DNA of 64,000 nt from contig NC_088643.1 of NCBI RefSeq assembly GCF_964019385.1, positions 78,935,626 to 78,999,625 on the forward strand, read 5' to 3'. The notes beneath the pieces were generated by a model, which was not told the DNA's origin, did no database searches, and worked only from the letters and a program-made list of their open reading frames with translations. Position 1 is the stretch's first letter. Each line of letters starts with the position of its first letter. The stretch is from Sycon ciliatum. Its lineage: Eukaryota > Porifera > Calcarea > Leucosolenida > Sycettidae. Shown here piece after piece: positions 43,101 through 63,050 of the stretch. The position numbers and the translations under genes are program-made.

Positions 43101-43296
43101 CTGTAAATATACAAATTTTCAGCAGCTATTTAATTTCGGCTATATTCGGCACTGACCCAAAACGCCGATGAAATTTTTCACAGCATCTGTCGCACTATAC
43201 CATGCCCTCTACCCCACGCCGAAAATAAATTGCCGCCAAAATGTCAAAAATCGTAGTGCCGAAATTTTGCAGCGCCGAAATTTTGTATATTTACAG
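43101..43296. mobile_element. TA-type MITE (196 bp)
   Basis: Inverted ends CTGTAAATATACAAATTTTC and GAAATTTTGTATATTTACAG are exact over 20 bases and flanked by TA (43099-43100, 43297-43298). Confidence 0.75.
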
Positions 43297-43297
43297 T

Positions 43298-43387
43298 ATC
43301 TAATATTGACTGAGTACGAGGTCAATAGGGAATAAAAAAACCTCGGCTTTTATTCCCTATTGACCTCGTACTCAGTCAATATTAGAT
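43298..43387. repeat. Perfect hairpin, 40-base arms, 10-base loop
   Basis: The left arm is 43298-43337 (ATCTAATATTGACTGAGTAC onward). The loop is AAACCTCGGC. The right arm 43348-43387 is an exact complement over all 40 bases. It directly abuts the MITE ending at 43296. It may be the end of a fold-back element or a source of a hairpin RNA. Confidence 0.85.
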
Positions 43388-44329
43388 TTATCACGACTAG
43401 CCAAAGCCTGTGTTCAATCGCTAAAAAGGAGTCAAATATAAGCGGTCAATATAGCCCAAAGGAGTGAAATATTTATTTTATTTATTTATTCAACATCTAA
43501 ATAAACATAATGCTTCCGATGGCAGCCAAAACGGGAAGATGTGGGTGATAGCCAACCATGGTAAAAGAAGGAGAAGATTATATACATGAAAAGGAAACAG
43601 CCGAAAAGCTATTATTGATTAGTTTTTACTTGCAAGTATTATTATTATGATGCACTCAGTCATCAGCAGGCCCTCAGATTCACTTTAAATTCTTTCAATG
43701 ATGCAGAAGTCTTCACTGAGTCAAGTTGTAGCCATGCAAAAATCTATGGGAGTCTTTTAAAGGGAGTGATAAATGGGGGTATACCGGTAATGGACTCTTG
43801 GTTTATGGACTGTTGACGAAGTGTTTTAAAACATGTTGTACAGTCATGTACAAAGCCTATTCGGTACTCCCTGATACACTACGTAGCTGATTTCATACAC
43901 TGTACGAAGATCGAAAAGTGCATACATAGTCATAGGGTTTATGCAGTGTATCAAGAGTAGACCTACGAGTACATGAAAACCATGTACATGTACATGTACA
44001 TGATTGTACTCAAGAGTATAGAGGACTTTCCATTACATCACCTTTTTGGCGCCTTCCCGGTGCCCACCCAAAGATCACCCATAAGACAAGTCCGTGTCCT
44101 ACGGTAAAATGTGCTTGGGTGGCAAAAAGAGAATCAAATGTGTTGTTCGGTGTACGGTTGAAAATGATGTTGCAGGCCGTCGCAGTGGTGAAGCACTTTT
44201 GCTTTTCTTTGATGTGGTGAATAGTTTCGGTAAGTCGCGAGGATTACTAGCCGCAGTTACTCTACTGTTTATTCCAGCCTTGAAGAGGTGTTGCCGCGAG
44301 AAGATTGACAGAATCCGTGGGCCCAGTAC

Positions 44330-44890
44330 ATTGATCCATATTTACCTATGGACGAAGACCTTTCAGCCAATCCCCCTGCGTTGGGTATCCAGGCCTCTCT
44401 AAATATTTAGTGAATGTCCCCAGCACATATGCAAAGGACTCTCTAAAGTCTTACAATAGCCCTGATGGATACAAATGTATGTGTCTCATTGCTGACTGGG
44501 TTGGCACATTATCGTGTCTTGTCCAATCGAAGGAAGAAACAACAACTGTCAACAAAATTCGTTTGCAAACGTCAGGCACTCGCAGAGTGTTTTTGCCGAA
44601 CCTGTCCATCCTTGGGTAGCTGCTGAATTACCTGGAATTGTTTTTTGGCGCACACTGCACTTGCATGGTGGGCCTGGGAGAAGCATGCTCCCATGTTGCT
44701 GCAGTGCAGTGTTGTTTTGACTGAATTTACGTTGGAGACTGAAATGTGATGTGTGCTGAATGTCAACACCTACACCACTGGGTCACTCACCAGTGGCTGG
44801 CACCGTCAATGAACACTACACGAAAATAGTGTACATGGATTTTACTTCAGCTGGGCAGAAATTGGAGCACCGTGCCCATAACCTACAAGT
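44330..44890 (+). pseudogene. Decayed SWIM-type zinc-finger protein gene fragment
   Basis: Conceptual pieces resemble the large SWIM zinc-finger proteins (often linked to YqaJ-like nuclease domains) that are common in invertebrate genomes. The pieces are YAKDSLKSYNSPDGYKCM, VRHSQSVFAEPVHPWV, the zinc-finger core CTCMVGLGEACSHVAAV (C-x-C...C-x-H pattern), HHWVTHQWLAPS and VYMDFTSAGQKLE. They follow in the expected order on the + strand but not in one open frame, so the copy looks broken. I read these matches from memory of the family, not from an alignment. Confidence 0.55.
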
Positions 44891-46487
44891 AGTCTCACTT
44901 CTCTTTCGCTGCCTGACTCTCTCTCTCTGTCTCTCTTGCTTTGCATGCCTGTCAGTGTATCCATGTGTGTGTGTGTGTGTGTGCGCGTGTGTGTGCGTGC
45001 ATGTGTGGGTTTTTCTTCCTTATCAGTACGAGTATGACAATGTTGACATGCGGTGGCTGGTAGCACAAAAGCTGACAAAGTCAAACACGGCCATCATCAT
45101 CATTGGTCCTATGTAGCCAAAAAGTTGGTGTAGTGGCGAACTTAGTTGTCCTGATCCTAAAACACGCTGATGAATGCACATCCAATACAGCAATTGTTTT
45201 TTCCTGGTCGTCCCTCGACCTGGCATTCTCCATAAGCAGTTGCTGATTACCGGTAGAGTGTCCTCCATTACTGCCTTTGCAAGAGTTACACAAGAAGTAA
45301 GATCAAGATGATCCTCACCACAAGAAGATCAAGAAGCTGAATACATGTACCTAATTGTCCAGAAAGACAGAAGATGAGGTATACTAGTATGTGCCCCAGC
45401 AGATGAAGAACTGCACAGCGCAGCAACCAAGTGGGAAGCAGAAGAAGATTGCGCAAGTAGGTCGATCAGAGTACTGGTATTATTTTATCCATGACAAAGG
45501 AAATACACATTGTGCAGAACATGAAGCATACACACTCGCATGGAAGAGATAATGCCGGAGTTGCACCCAGGGCCAGTACTAGACTATAGCTAGCACCACC
45601 AGTCATGTAGAGGCACGTGCATAATAGAGCTGGGTACATTAGTCATTACCATCAGCATCAGCACTATCAATCATCAAACTCCAGCTATACCTTGCACCCC
45701 AACAAACTAAGTAAGTTGATAGTGTTCGGAATCATCTTCGTGTTTCCGCCTTTACTGGTGCTGCCACAAATGAGCTGAACAAGTTAGTTAGTTAATTCGA
45801 TACGTACTGGGGTGACAGGGATGATCATGACTTTTCTCTTCGCCAACGAAGTGATGGAACAATATTCGTGTACTTCGAAGTATTTGCATAAGGAGCGAAG
45901 TTCTCGAGTCGTGTGTCCGTCATCCACTGGTTCCGTCGTTCTCCATCGTAGGGAAAACGATAACAACTCAAAGACGATCCAGGTGTGGGAACATCCGATC
46001 GCGAGCAGCCCTTTGGTATTCTCAAACTACAGTATGCAAAATGGAACTTCTTTCGAAAAACACTGTTTCTTTCCAGTGCAGTCTTCTTTTTTTGCCACCC
46101 AAGCTCCGTTTCAAGTCCTTTGATCGTTGGTGAACTCGATGATCTTTGGCCCGAATCCTCATAGGCCGCACGGTATGACTCATTGGAAAGTCCTCTATAT
46201 GGGGGGTTATACTCTTGATGATTGTACTCTTGAGTGTATGGACTGTTGTACAAAGCCAAAGGCCACCTCCACAGGGTCAGTCACAAAGGTCACCACAAAA
46301 AGCACTGCCACCGCAAAGTCTTACCCGCGTTCAAGTCTCGTTTGTGAAGACAGGAGGAAGACATCATCATCTTCCGTTTTTTCAACTCCGATCCACGAGC
46401 TTTGTGTTCGTGTTTCTCCTCGGTTGTGGAAGAGTGCAGCTAGTTCTGAAAGGATTTTACTGCTGTCAATTTTCTGGACAACCAACC

Positions 46488-47600
46488 ATGACCATGGAAA
46501 TTGATCAAAAGTTGTTTGTCAAGCTGAAAAATTCTTTACCTCCGGAACTCTTTGAGCGCAGCGAAGCTCGCTTCTTGCTCAATACCCTCCGTGCTTGCTT
46601 CTTGTGGTTCGCCGCTGCGTATGTGGCAGCCAAGTTCATTCCAACAAGCCTGGGATGGTGGGCTTTGCCACTGTGGATAGTCTATGCTGTTGTGAACGGC
46701 ACGTTCGGTTTTGGAATCTGGGTGCTTGCCCATGAGTGCGGCCACGGAGCTTTCTCGAAGAGCAACTTTCTGAACGACCTTCTGGGATACCCTCTGCATA
46801 CCTTCCTGCTCGTGCCCTATTTCTCCTGGCAGTACAGCCATTCCGTGCACCATGCCAGAACTAACCACTTGACCGAGGGGGAGAGCTTTGTGCCAACCGT
46901 ATTTGGTACCAGGGGGGAGCAATGGAAGAATAAATGGCGTCGTGTTGTCGGTGACGACGTGTTCAGCCTGTTCCACAACTTCTACTTTGTTTTGTTTGGC
47001 TGGCCTCAATACCTTCTGACTGGTGTGTCCGGCGGCCCTGGTCGTGGTCGCACCAATCACTTCGTGCCAGGCGAGAGTAACAAGCTCTTCCCCAAGAACT
47101 GGTGGCCAAAGATCTGGGCATCCACAGCTGGCATTCTGTTCGTGGTGGGCAGCGTGTTGTACCTGTCCGAGCAGTATGGGTATGGGCGCATGGCTGGCCT
47201 GTTCTGGGCCCCGCACCTGGTGACCAATGCTTGGTTGGTTGTGTACACCTATCTGCATCACACCGATGATGGTGCTCCGCATTACGATGAGACGACCTGG
47301 AACTTCACCAAGGGCGCGTTGTGCACCATCGAGCGTAACTACCCCGACTTTATCAACTGGCTGCACTTCGGTATTGGCAACACGCATGTTGTGCATCACC
47401 TCTTCTCACAGCTGCCCCACTACAATGCCTGGAAGGCCAGGCAGATCCTGGAGCCCATGTACAAGGATCTGTACCGCGTCGACAAGCGCCCTGTCTGGCA
47501 AGCACTGCACGAGAACGCTGTTCGCTGTGTGTCAGTGCGTGAAGACCCCGATGCCAAGGGTGAGTGGAAGTACACGTCCGAGCCCTCGGCCAGCCAATAA
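46488..47600 (+). CDS. Methyl-end (delta-12/omega-3 type) fatty acid desaturase, single exon
   Basis: 370 aa from MTMEIDQKLFVKLKNSLPPE, close to the usual ~380 of FAD2-type enzymes. The frame is open upstream to 46215, but the extra 91 codons are low-complexity and not family-like. The ATG at 46488 (or the next at 46494) is therefore preferred. It would insert a double bond at the delta-12 or omega-3 position of membrane fatty acids, using cytochrome b5 electrons at the ER. The three histidine boxes are HECGH (82-86), HSVHH (118-122) and HVVHH (300-304). Hydrophobic stretches lie at about 35-50, 57-81, 100-112, 157-180, 213-226 and 245-256. FGWPQYLLTGVSGG and HHTDDGAPHYD are typical of the FAD2/FAD3 group. 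No intron, unlike every neighbour. Regiospecificity cannot be read from sequence. Confidence 0.93.
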   Translation: MTMEIDQKLFVKLKNSLPPELFERSEARFLLNTLRACFLWFAAAYVAAKFIPTSLGWWALPLWIVYAVVNGTFGFGIWVLAHECGHGAFSKSNFLNDLLGYPLHTFLLVPYFSWQYSHSVHHARTNHLTEGESFVPTVFGTRGEQWKNKWRRVVGDDVFSLFHNFYFVLFGWPQYLLTGVSGGPGRGRTNHFVPGESNKLFPKNWWPKIWASTAGILFVVGSVLYLSEQYGYGRMAGLFWAPHLVTNAWLVVYTYLHHTDDGAPHYDETTWNFTKGALCTIERNYPDFINWLHFGIGNTHVVHHLFSQLPHYNAWKARQILEPMYKDLYRVDKRPVWQALHENAVRCVSVREDPDAKGEWKYTSEPSASQ

Positions 47601-50105
47601 GCATCAACAGTGTATCTAGCCACAGCGGAGTGATTTGACCGCTTATCTGGTCACTAAGTGCCAGGGTATGGAGCCTGGGTGGGCCTGTATGGGATTGCCA
47701 GGTATGTGTTACATCTGTGCTGCACGCTGGCTCTGTGAACCTTCGGTTTGTGAAACCGTTCATGCCTGCGTCCGGTGTAGTCCTCAGCATTGTTAGCACG
47801 GCGTACCACCTTCACCCCGGATTACTTGTCCCCAGGAGTTGCTCTTTCCAGACAAAAGGACATGACATTGTTAGCTTTGCAGGCTCTACTATGCACACGT
47901 GGCACTGTCTCCACTATCACCAGTGGCAGTGGTGGAAGGTACCTTGCCTTCCCACCTACATATAATTTCTATTTTTTCCGATGGGCTAGTATTTTATTTT
48001 CTAGATGGCACTGCAGTGTGCAGAATCCATGGCCAAGTATCATCTCAGCTCTGGCCTTCATCAACTCTTGAATGCTGGTTTCTTGCTGCTAGTTTTCTCT
48101 TCTAGCCATTCTAACGGCTATGGCCCGAGTAACTAGTTCTTTTCTCTCACCTTTCTGATCGATTTCTTCGAATTATTTATTTCTGACTTTCTGCTAACGA
48201 ATCCGATGGCAATATTAGTTAACACCTTATTACTGGTCAGGGCTTGTCCACGGTCCAAGGTCTTCCTATGGAACATCAACACACCGTTGTCCTGGATGCC
48301 ACCGCCTGGAGGCTTGAATGGCTTGGACAGCCTTTAGTAGTATACAGTGTATACCAGGGAGTCGTACCGGGCAAGACTCCCTGGTATCAAAGAACTTTAT
48401 TGAAAATCCATGATAATGTGATCGGAAAGATGAGGACTCCCTGGTACTAGTAGTCCATGTACCGTGTTTTTGGCAATACCGGCACTGGCCGAGGCGCTTA
48501 GCAGTTTGTGAGCCTTGGAGCCCTTAAGTTAAAAGTAAGTTTACCCAATCAGAAGAAAACCCACACAAAAGCCCTGAAATGATGTGGCGCTGATTTCAGA
48601 CAGGCGGTAATAAAAGAAACCCACCTGTTTGTGAATGACACTCTGTCTGTTCTGCTCTCAACCGCCATTGGTGCAGATTGCGAGACTGTTGAGTATTAAA
48701 CTGGGATCGGCCCTGGACCAGTCACGTGCCATGCAGTAAATGACCCTACTCTTGGTAGCATCAAGAGCCCATAACTTACCATAAGGCATACACATAATAA
48801 TAATTATGCCAACCCCATCCCCAGGATGTTAGGACATTCTAGCTCTTATGTTTCAGCAAGAGCATTATCAAGAGCACTCTTGGTACGACATATCAGGGAG
48901 TCGTACTACATGTATACATGTACTTATACGACTAGTATGCACAGAATTCAATTGCCTATGCCACAACGAAGTCATCACCGACATTATTGTATTGGCATGC
49001 ACGTGTTTCATGTATATGCAGATCTACAGGATTGTTAATAATTAAGGTAAGTATGCAAGACCTCCCTGCCAACAAGTCAACTAAAGCATGAAGACTGCAA
49101 TGCCATTGAAATGGATGAGGCAGCGAGACGGTCCGGAAGACAATACTACGCAGATGTTCACAGCAAGCACTTAGCAGAGATAAAAAAAAAGTATTCGAGA
49201 AAGTAAAGCAACGAGCAAAACAACCGCACAGCAGCAGCAGCAACAGCAAAGAAAGGCAAGGTGCAGCTTTCCCCCTTATTATTCAGCATAGGGACGAGAA
49301 ACATGGTACTACAAGGCAGCAATCTCGGACAGCTCAATTATGGACAATGTTCACAGACAATGCCTGCTATAAGTAATGTGTACAAGGCAACAAGCGCAAC
49401 ATGGCAAGCAATAGTGCACTAAAGTACACCAGGGAGAGTGAAAGGAGATCAGGCATCTACAGAAAACATCAAGTTCTCATCAAATTACTAGTTACAGTAA
49501 TCACTAGTATAAAAACACGTTCCAACAGAGTCAAAACACCAGTTGAACGGGACATGACACCTCTTACAGTGTAGCCAGTTCAAAACAACATGAACAACAA
49601 CACTATAGGAGTGTTGCCATTCAGAAGAAACCTGCATAAAACACAGTAAGCAAGCACAGAGGAGAAGCGGCTCAGGAGTCACGCACTGGAAAGAAGGAAC
49701 AAGACAAGCTAGGTCAGTTGCATGTGTCACACAGACAGAGGAACGGAACTGCACACGGCAGCATGCAAATTGTTATTCGACCATAACAACTGGTAGCAAG
49801 TACGAAATGAGCAGCGAATGCCGTACAACCCTAAGGGCACCAGCACTAATGTTAAACTGCAAGCAGAAATGTATCATGGTCAGAACACAATTTCTATTTG
49901 ACGACATCACGCAGAATTTGGGCAAGTTGATCGAAGCTACATCATCTACTTTGAAGTAAGAAGTCATTTGAATAGCCAAAATTCAAGAAGAAGAAACACA
50001 TCACTAATGAAAGTTCCACATTACTGCTATCCAAGAACTGGAGCATATTAGAGAGAGGGAGAGAGAGAGAGAAAGAGAGCCAGAGAGAGAGAGAGAGAAA
50101 GAGAG

Positions 50106-50195
<90 letters not shown>

Positions 50196-50291
50196 AGTAA
50201 CAGTAGCAGATACAAGCTCTAGGCACATTCACAACACAAACCCAAACCTACTACCAGGACCCATGGGCTGTTCAGCAAAAGCAAGCGCGTA
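47601..50291. other. Convergent spacer desaturase-ZRANB2
   Basis: It holds the 3' ends of two genes facing each other. No other gene is supported. The palindrome at 48353-48385 (ACCAGGGAGTC / GACTCCCTGGT) has a third half-copy at 48433-48443. The stretch 49050-50040 is A-rich on the + strand and is plausibly the ZRANB2 3' UTR. A (GA)n microsatellite lies at 50053-50192. Confidence 0.5.
50053..50192. repeat. (GA)n microsatellite
   Basis: About 140 bases of GA repeat with three AAAGAGAGCC-type interruptions, 100 bases past the ZRANB2 stop. In ZRANB2 sense it is (CT)n in the presumed 3' UTR. Confidence 0.95.
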
Positions 50292-53200
50292 TCATCTCCT
50301 GCCAAGCGGTGAGCGAGATCGAGACCTTGACCGTTGTCGTTCTTTATGAGACCTAATCACATGAAAATATGCACACACACACAGAGGTTTTCTCACACAT
50401 AGATGGAGACAGAGAGTAAGCACATGGCTATGGTTTCTCGTGTGGCCACAATCACAACAGTACTTGACCGTACATGTACTGCGACTGACCTGTCATCATC
50501 GGGATCATCCTGGCGTCGCTTTATCGCTGCAGACAAATCAATCACCTCTTCGTCATCAAAATCGTACTTGGATAGATCATCATCATCGTCGTCGTCGTCG
50601 CCATCTTCTTCCTCCTTCTCCTCCTCCTCATTCTTTGCTGCGTACTCTCTCTCTCTTTCCCTCTCACTTGATCTGCTGTCACGCGACCCTGCAAGCATTT
50701 CAGTGCTCTGCAAGCAAGACCAATGAAGGCAACACATCAATCCGTTCAAAATTAGATGTCTGATGAGCCCTACCCTGTCACATGTACATGCACAGTGAAG
50801 GGACCGAGTGTACAAGTACAATTCTATCACTGTAGGCTGTTACAATGCAATGCTGCACTGCAGCAGCTGCTTGCAAGTGTGTTTTGCAACACTTTGGCTT
50901 TCGCCAGGTGCGAGGATCAAGCCCTACGCTACGGACACGCCATCGATGCTGTACAAACACTGTACAAAGTGATTGACCTTGGGGAAAATGCTGTGCATCC
51001 CGATGGAGCGATCTCTCATCTGTCCCACCCAAGGATCACACCATGGCAAGGGTTGAAGTGACATGGATCGCTTGCGGCAATTGCTGGCACGTGTACAAAT
51101 GCAACAGGGCACGTTTTATCTAGTGTTGTAACACAATTCGCTGTGCAAGCACAGCAATTGGCAAAGAAATTTACTACTCAACTGTAGTAGACTGTATGCA
51201 GTGAAACATTGAAATGTGTGTGTGGCATACAATACTGGCATGCGATGTTTCCGCCGTGCAACCTACGGAAGAGAAACCAGGCCTGGTGCAAAGGTAGATG
51301 TAAGCACACACATGCCCATGCAGAATCATACACGTACTTGTCAAATGCGCGCACGCACAACCACCCACCCACCCACACTCAGTCACATGCGCGCGTGCGC
51401 ACGCACGCACACACACACACCATTGGACGCCCATCGCCGGAGGCGATGATAGCGATGCTACAGCAGAAGCCATAGCAGCTTGTGCTGGGATTGCACCATT
51501 CAACAGCTTGCAAGGCTGAAGAATTGACCGCCACTATTCAGCCTGGTCTACACCACACAGCTATGAAGTGGCTTTTTCTGGCCAGTGAATCCCTACTTTT
51601 TGGTCTTTTTCATTTTTTCCATTTTTTTCATTTGCACACACACACACACAGTACTGAATCATGCACTTACATCTCGCGACCTCCCCCTTTTGCTTTTTCT
51701 CAGCCTGCCAAACTGCAGTAGAGAACAACAATATCAAAAGAGCAATCATCCACAGACACAGTAAACGACGAAAGTTAATCTTGATAGCATGATGTGTAAA
51801 ATGGCAAACAAAGACAAAAGATATTTATTGATAAAAAAAAGATAGAAGAAGAGGCGACCTGAAAAACTAATACCAACCATGGGTACGCACCAGCAGCAAG
51901 CACTATCAACAAAAACTACCTGTAAACCAAACTTACATCATCATACTCTGTGTCGTCCTGCTCCACTTCTTCCCGGCCTTTGTACTCGACGCCTAGTCTT
52001 TCATTGAATCCACCACCGGCACCTTGACACAGGAAAGGCACCAGGAGCACACAGAAGAAATCGGGGATTCACGGAACGGAAGCTTTCGCAAAGCGCCTCG
52101 CACTCAAGTGCCAGTTCTGCTAGTGCTGACACAGATAGCAAGGGAATACACAAACATGACTTACACGGAGCACATTCACATGCAGCCACAATCCACAATG
52201 TAGCCACTCTCTTGTGGGAAGAAAGTACAGTCCTGCTCAAAAGAAATCCAGTCGCGTCACTCAAGTTTGCGCCTTGCACCATTTCGCAGCCCAGTGTTCG
52301 CAGGTCTAGGGCTGCGCAACGCCCGGCGCGTACTTGAGAGACGCGACTGGATTTCATTGAGCAGTACTGTAGTTGTCTGGCTGGGCAAAGGATGGAGGAC
52401 TGCATGTTATTACAAGGAGTCTGTACGGTGTTTAGCTCTAGGTCTGAACCAACAGCTTTCTTCTTCCTCAATGCGAGCTATTATTGCGTTTGTACTAGAC
52501 ACTAGACTAACTTCTGTACCTGTTCTGTTCTCCACCTTGGTGAACTTTGGCGCTGAGCAGACATTGCAATCGCCACGCCTTGCCCAGTTTACGTTACCGC
52601 ATCTACGCACGCACGCACACATACATACACATGCACACACACACGTCAGAGCACAGACAATAGTCACGATAAACTCTCCCCTAAGCGGTGGTGACATCTC
52701 CGTGTACCAGGGAGAGAAACTGCACTGAAATGCTCCCCAGCCAGCGGTGGCAAAGATTACATGATTTCGTCAGCTCTCATCACCAGGTTAGTGGTGAAAG
52801 TGCACGCGCACTGGAAAATGCTGTATGGTGCTTATACCACTAGGATTAGGGTAACAGAGCTGGAAAATGCTGTATGGTGCGAGCGTACCGCTAGGATTGG
52901 GGGTAACAACCATCAGAATCAGTAGTGACACTGCAACCATAGAAATCATGAGGCTCCATTTTCGGAAGATTTTCAGAACAGTCTTCAGCACAACCAGGGT
53001 AAAACAATAGATCCCCACAACACTCTCCAAAGGGCAAAACGAGAGAGCCCATCTGTAAGTCTTGATCCGCTTTACGAAATAAACCGATTTTGTTCCGGGA
53101 GGAGGGGGGGGGCAGATAAACTCCACTTTCACTTAAAAAAAAATGAAAATAAAGAAAATATACTATGCTACATACATTGCATGCATACAGCAGAGATAAT

Positions 53201-53764
53201 CGTTATAGAGGTTGTGTTCCGGTTGGTAAGTGGGTACAAGGTGGCACCCGAAGCCAAACCTATTTACAATCTCGTAAAATAATTTTCGAATATTGCTTAT
53301 ACAGTAGTATCAAGAGTAGTAAACATAGGCAGGTGAACATACTTGCCGCATTGCCAATCATCAGCACTGAACAGGCCCTTGCTCTTATTGGCCCATTGCT
53401 TTCCAATTTGCGTGCCTTGAGACTTCACCACATCGCCTTCACTTTTAGCTGAGAACAGCATCAAGCATCACCACAAGGCACACGTATTTAGCCTAAGCAC
53501 TACAAAAACTTGCATGAACCTCCTTCGCCAGTCCAGAGCCCCCGGCTCATGGCATCTTACGAGTTTTACACCGATTACACTCCGAACGACGAGCATAATT
53601 GACATTGCCACATCTGAAGGCACCAACAAAGGATGGTCAGAAACACACATTATTCGATGCTACATGTACTTGAAATAGAGAAAACAATTATTTTACCCCT
53701 TTGATGTGCAGATCCAATCTCCATCATTAATTTTCGGTGGCTTTGCACTTGCGGAACTCGACAT
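50292..53764 (-). CDS. ZRANB2: ZRANB2-like RanBP2-type zinc-finger splicing protein (8 exons)
   Basis: Exons in order of translation: 53764-53697, 53613-53561, 53448-53343, 52602-52520, 52022-51937, 51712-51671, 50707-50490, 50352-50292; in phase, 238 aa (human about 320-330). It binds AGGUAA-like 5' splice sites in single-stranded RNA and modulates alternative splicing in the nucleus. Zinc finger 1 has Cys19, 24, 35, 38 (DGDWIC...CGNVNYARRSECNRC). Zinc finger 2 has Cys74, 77, 88, 91 (DDWQCGKCGNVNWARRGDCNVC). These are joined by the conserved IGKQWANKSKGLFSADDW. GGGFNERLGVEYKGREEVE follows, then an acidic block with eight or more Asp, then LSKYDFDDEE as in human. The C-terminal RS part is only about 20 residues ([20 protein letters not shown]), far shorter than in vertebrates. 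Start: ATG of MSSSASAKPPKINDGDWIC. Confidence 0.93.
52228..52369. mobile_element. TA-type MITE (142 bp) in ZRANB2 intron 4
   Basis: Left CAGTCCTGCTCAAAAGAAAT (CCAGTCGCG) and right CGCGACTGGATTTCATTGAG (CAGTACTG), flanked by TA. Terminal CAGT.CTGCTCAA is typical of Tc1-type elements. It shares GAAATCCAGTCG with the element at 58019-58227. Confidence 0.7.
52606..52642. repeat. CA/GT repeat at a ZRANB2 acceptor
   Basis: A CA-rich repeat on the + strand, which reads TG-rich in ZRANB2 sense and runs up to the acceptor of exon 4 (AG at 52604-52603). Confidence 0.85.
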
Positions 53765-54348
53765 GACTAGCTTAGTCGTATATCCTTCTTAGAAATGACG
53801 AAATAGAGGTCACCCTCTTCACTTACTACATGTACAAGACTTACTGCAGGCTACACGTATGTCTCTTCGACAAATCAAACAAAACAAAACTACAACCAAG
53901 AGTCCATAAACAGTGTTTATGCACTCTTGCTACAACTGATTACAGTACATGTACAAAGCACAACATGCACACATTTTGCCTTTGGCGTTGACATTATTAT
54001 TTTTTTGATTTTTTCACTTGTGTTTTAGTACTCTACGGTAACGTCATGACGTCGTATGACGCCGTGTATGATATGACTCATGAGCCTGATCAGTGATCAG
54101 GGGATCTCCCTAGCTAGATCCACATGTACCGGTACATGATGTGTCCGAAATCCTTTCGACAACGTAAAGACTAGTTTGTGTGTTTCTGAACATTCAAGCG
54201 ATGCCAACGCGAATCCCGCGAATTATTATTATTATTAAAGACTACTTTGTAGTCGTTGCAACAACGTGCAGATCGAGTGATTTTTTTACAGATATTATAA
54301 ACGTTGTTTCATTGACGGTGTTCGTAATCATCATAGTAGTTCGCAGAC
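53765..54348. promoter_or_regulatory. Bidirectional promoter interval ZRANB2/MTREX
   Basis: 584 bases separate two start codons pointing away from each other, so both 5' UTRs and promoters must fit here unless there are non-coding first exons elsewhere. Contents: the small hairpin 53897-53929 (CAAGAGTCCATAAAC / GTTTATGCACTCTTG), GTCATGACGTCGTATGACGC near 54044 with a CRE-like TGACGTC, and a short ATT repeat near 54222. Shared regulation is inferred only. Confidence 0.55.

Positions 54349-63050
<8,702 letters not shown>

Larger units (their letters stand above)
42099..46487. other. Spacer FOXN-desaturase
   Basis: No intact gene is seen. Contents are the MITE at 43101-43296, the perfect hairpin at 43298-43387, a decayed SWIM zinc-finger gene at 44330-44890, a short GT tract near 44964-45000, and about 1.2 kb before the desaturase where upstream open frames on both strands match nothing. 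FOXN 3' UTR and desaturase promoter must lie here. Confidence 0.5.

Noticed and set aside
45825-46259. 144-codon minus-strand frame before the desaturase
   Set aside because: Composition is mildly protein-like but no family or splice context is seen; it lies where the desaturase promoter should be.
46215-46487. N-terminal extension of the desaturase by 91 codons
   Set aside because: The sequence is low-complexity and Gln/Ser/Phe-rich, unlike any desaturase, and the ATG at 46488 gives the family length.
46536-47399. 287-codon minus-strand open frame
   Set aside because: Antisense shadow of the desaturase; no family features.
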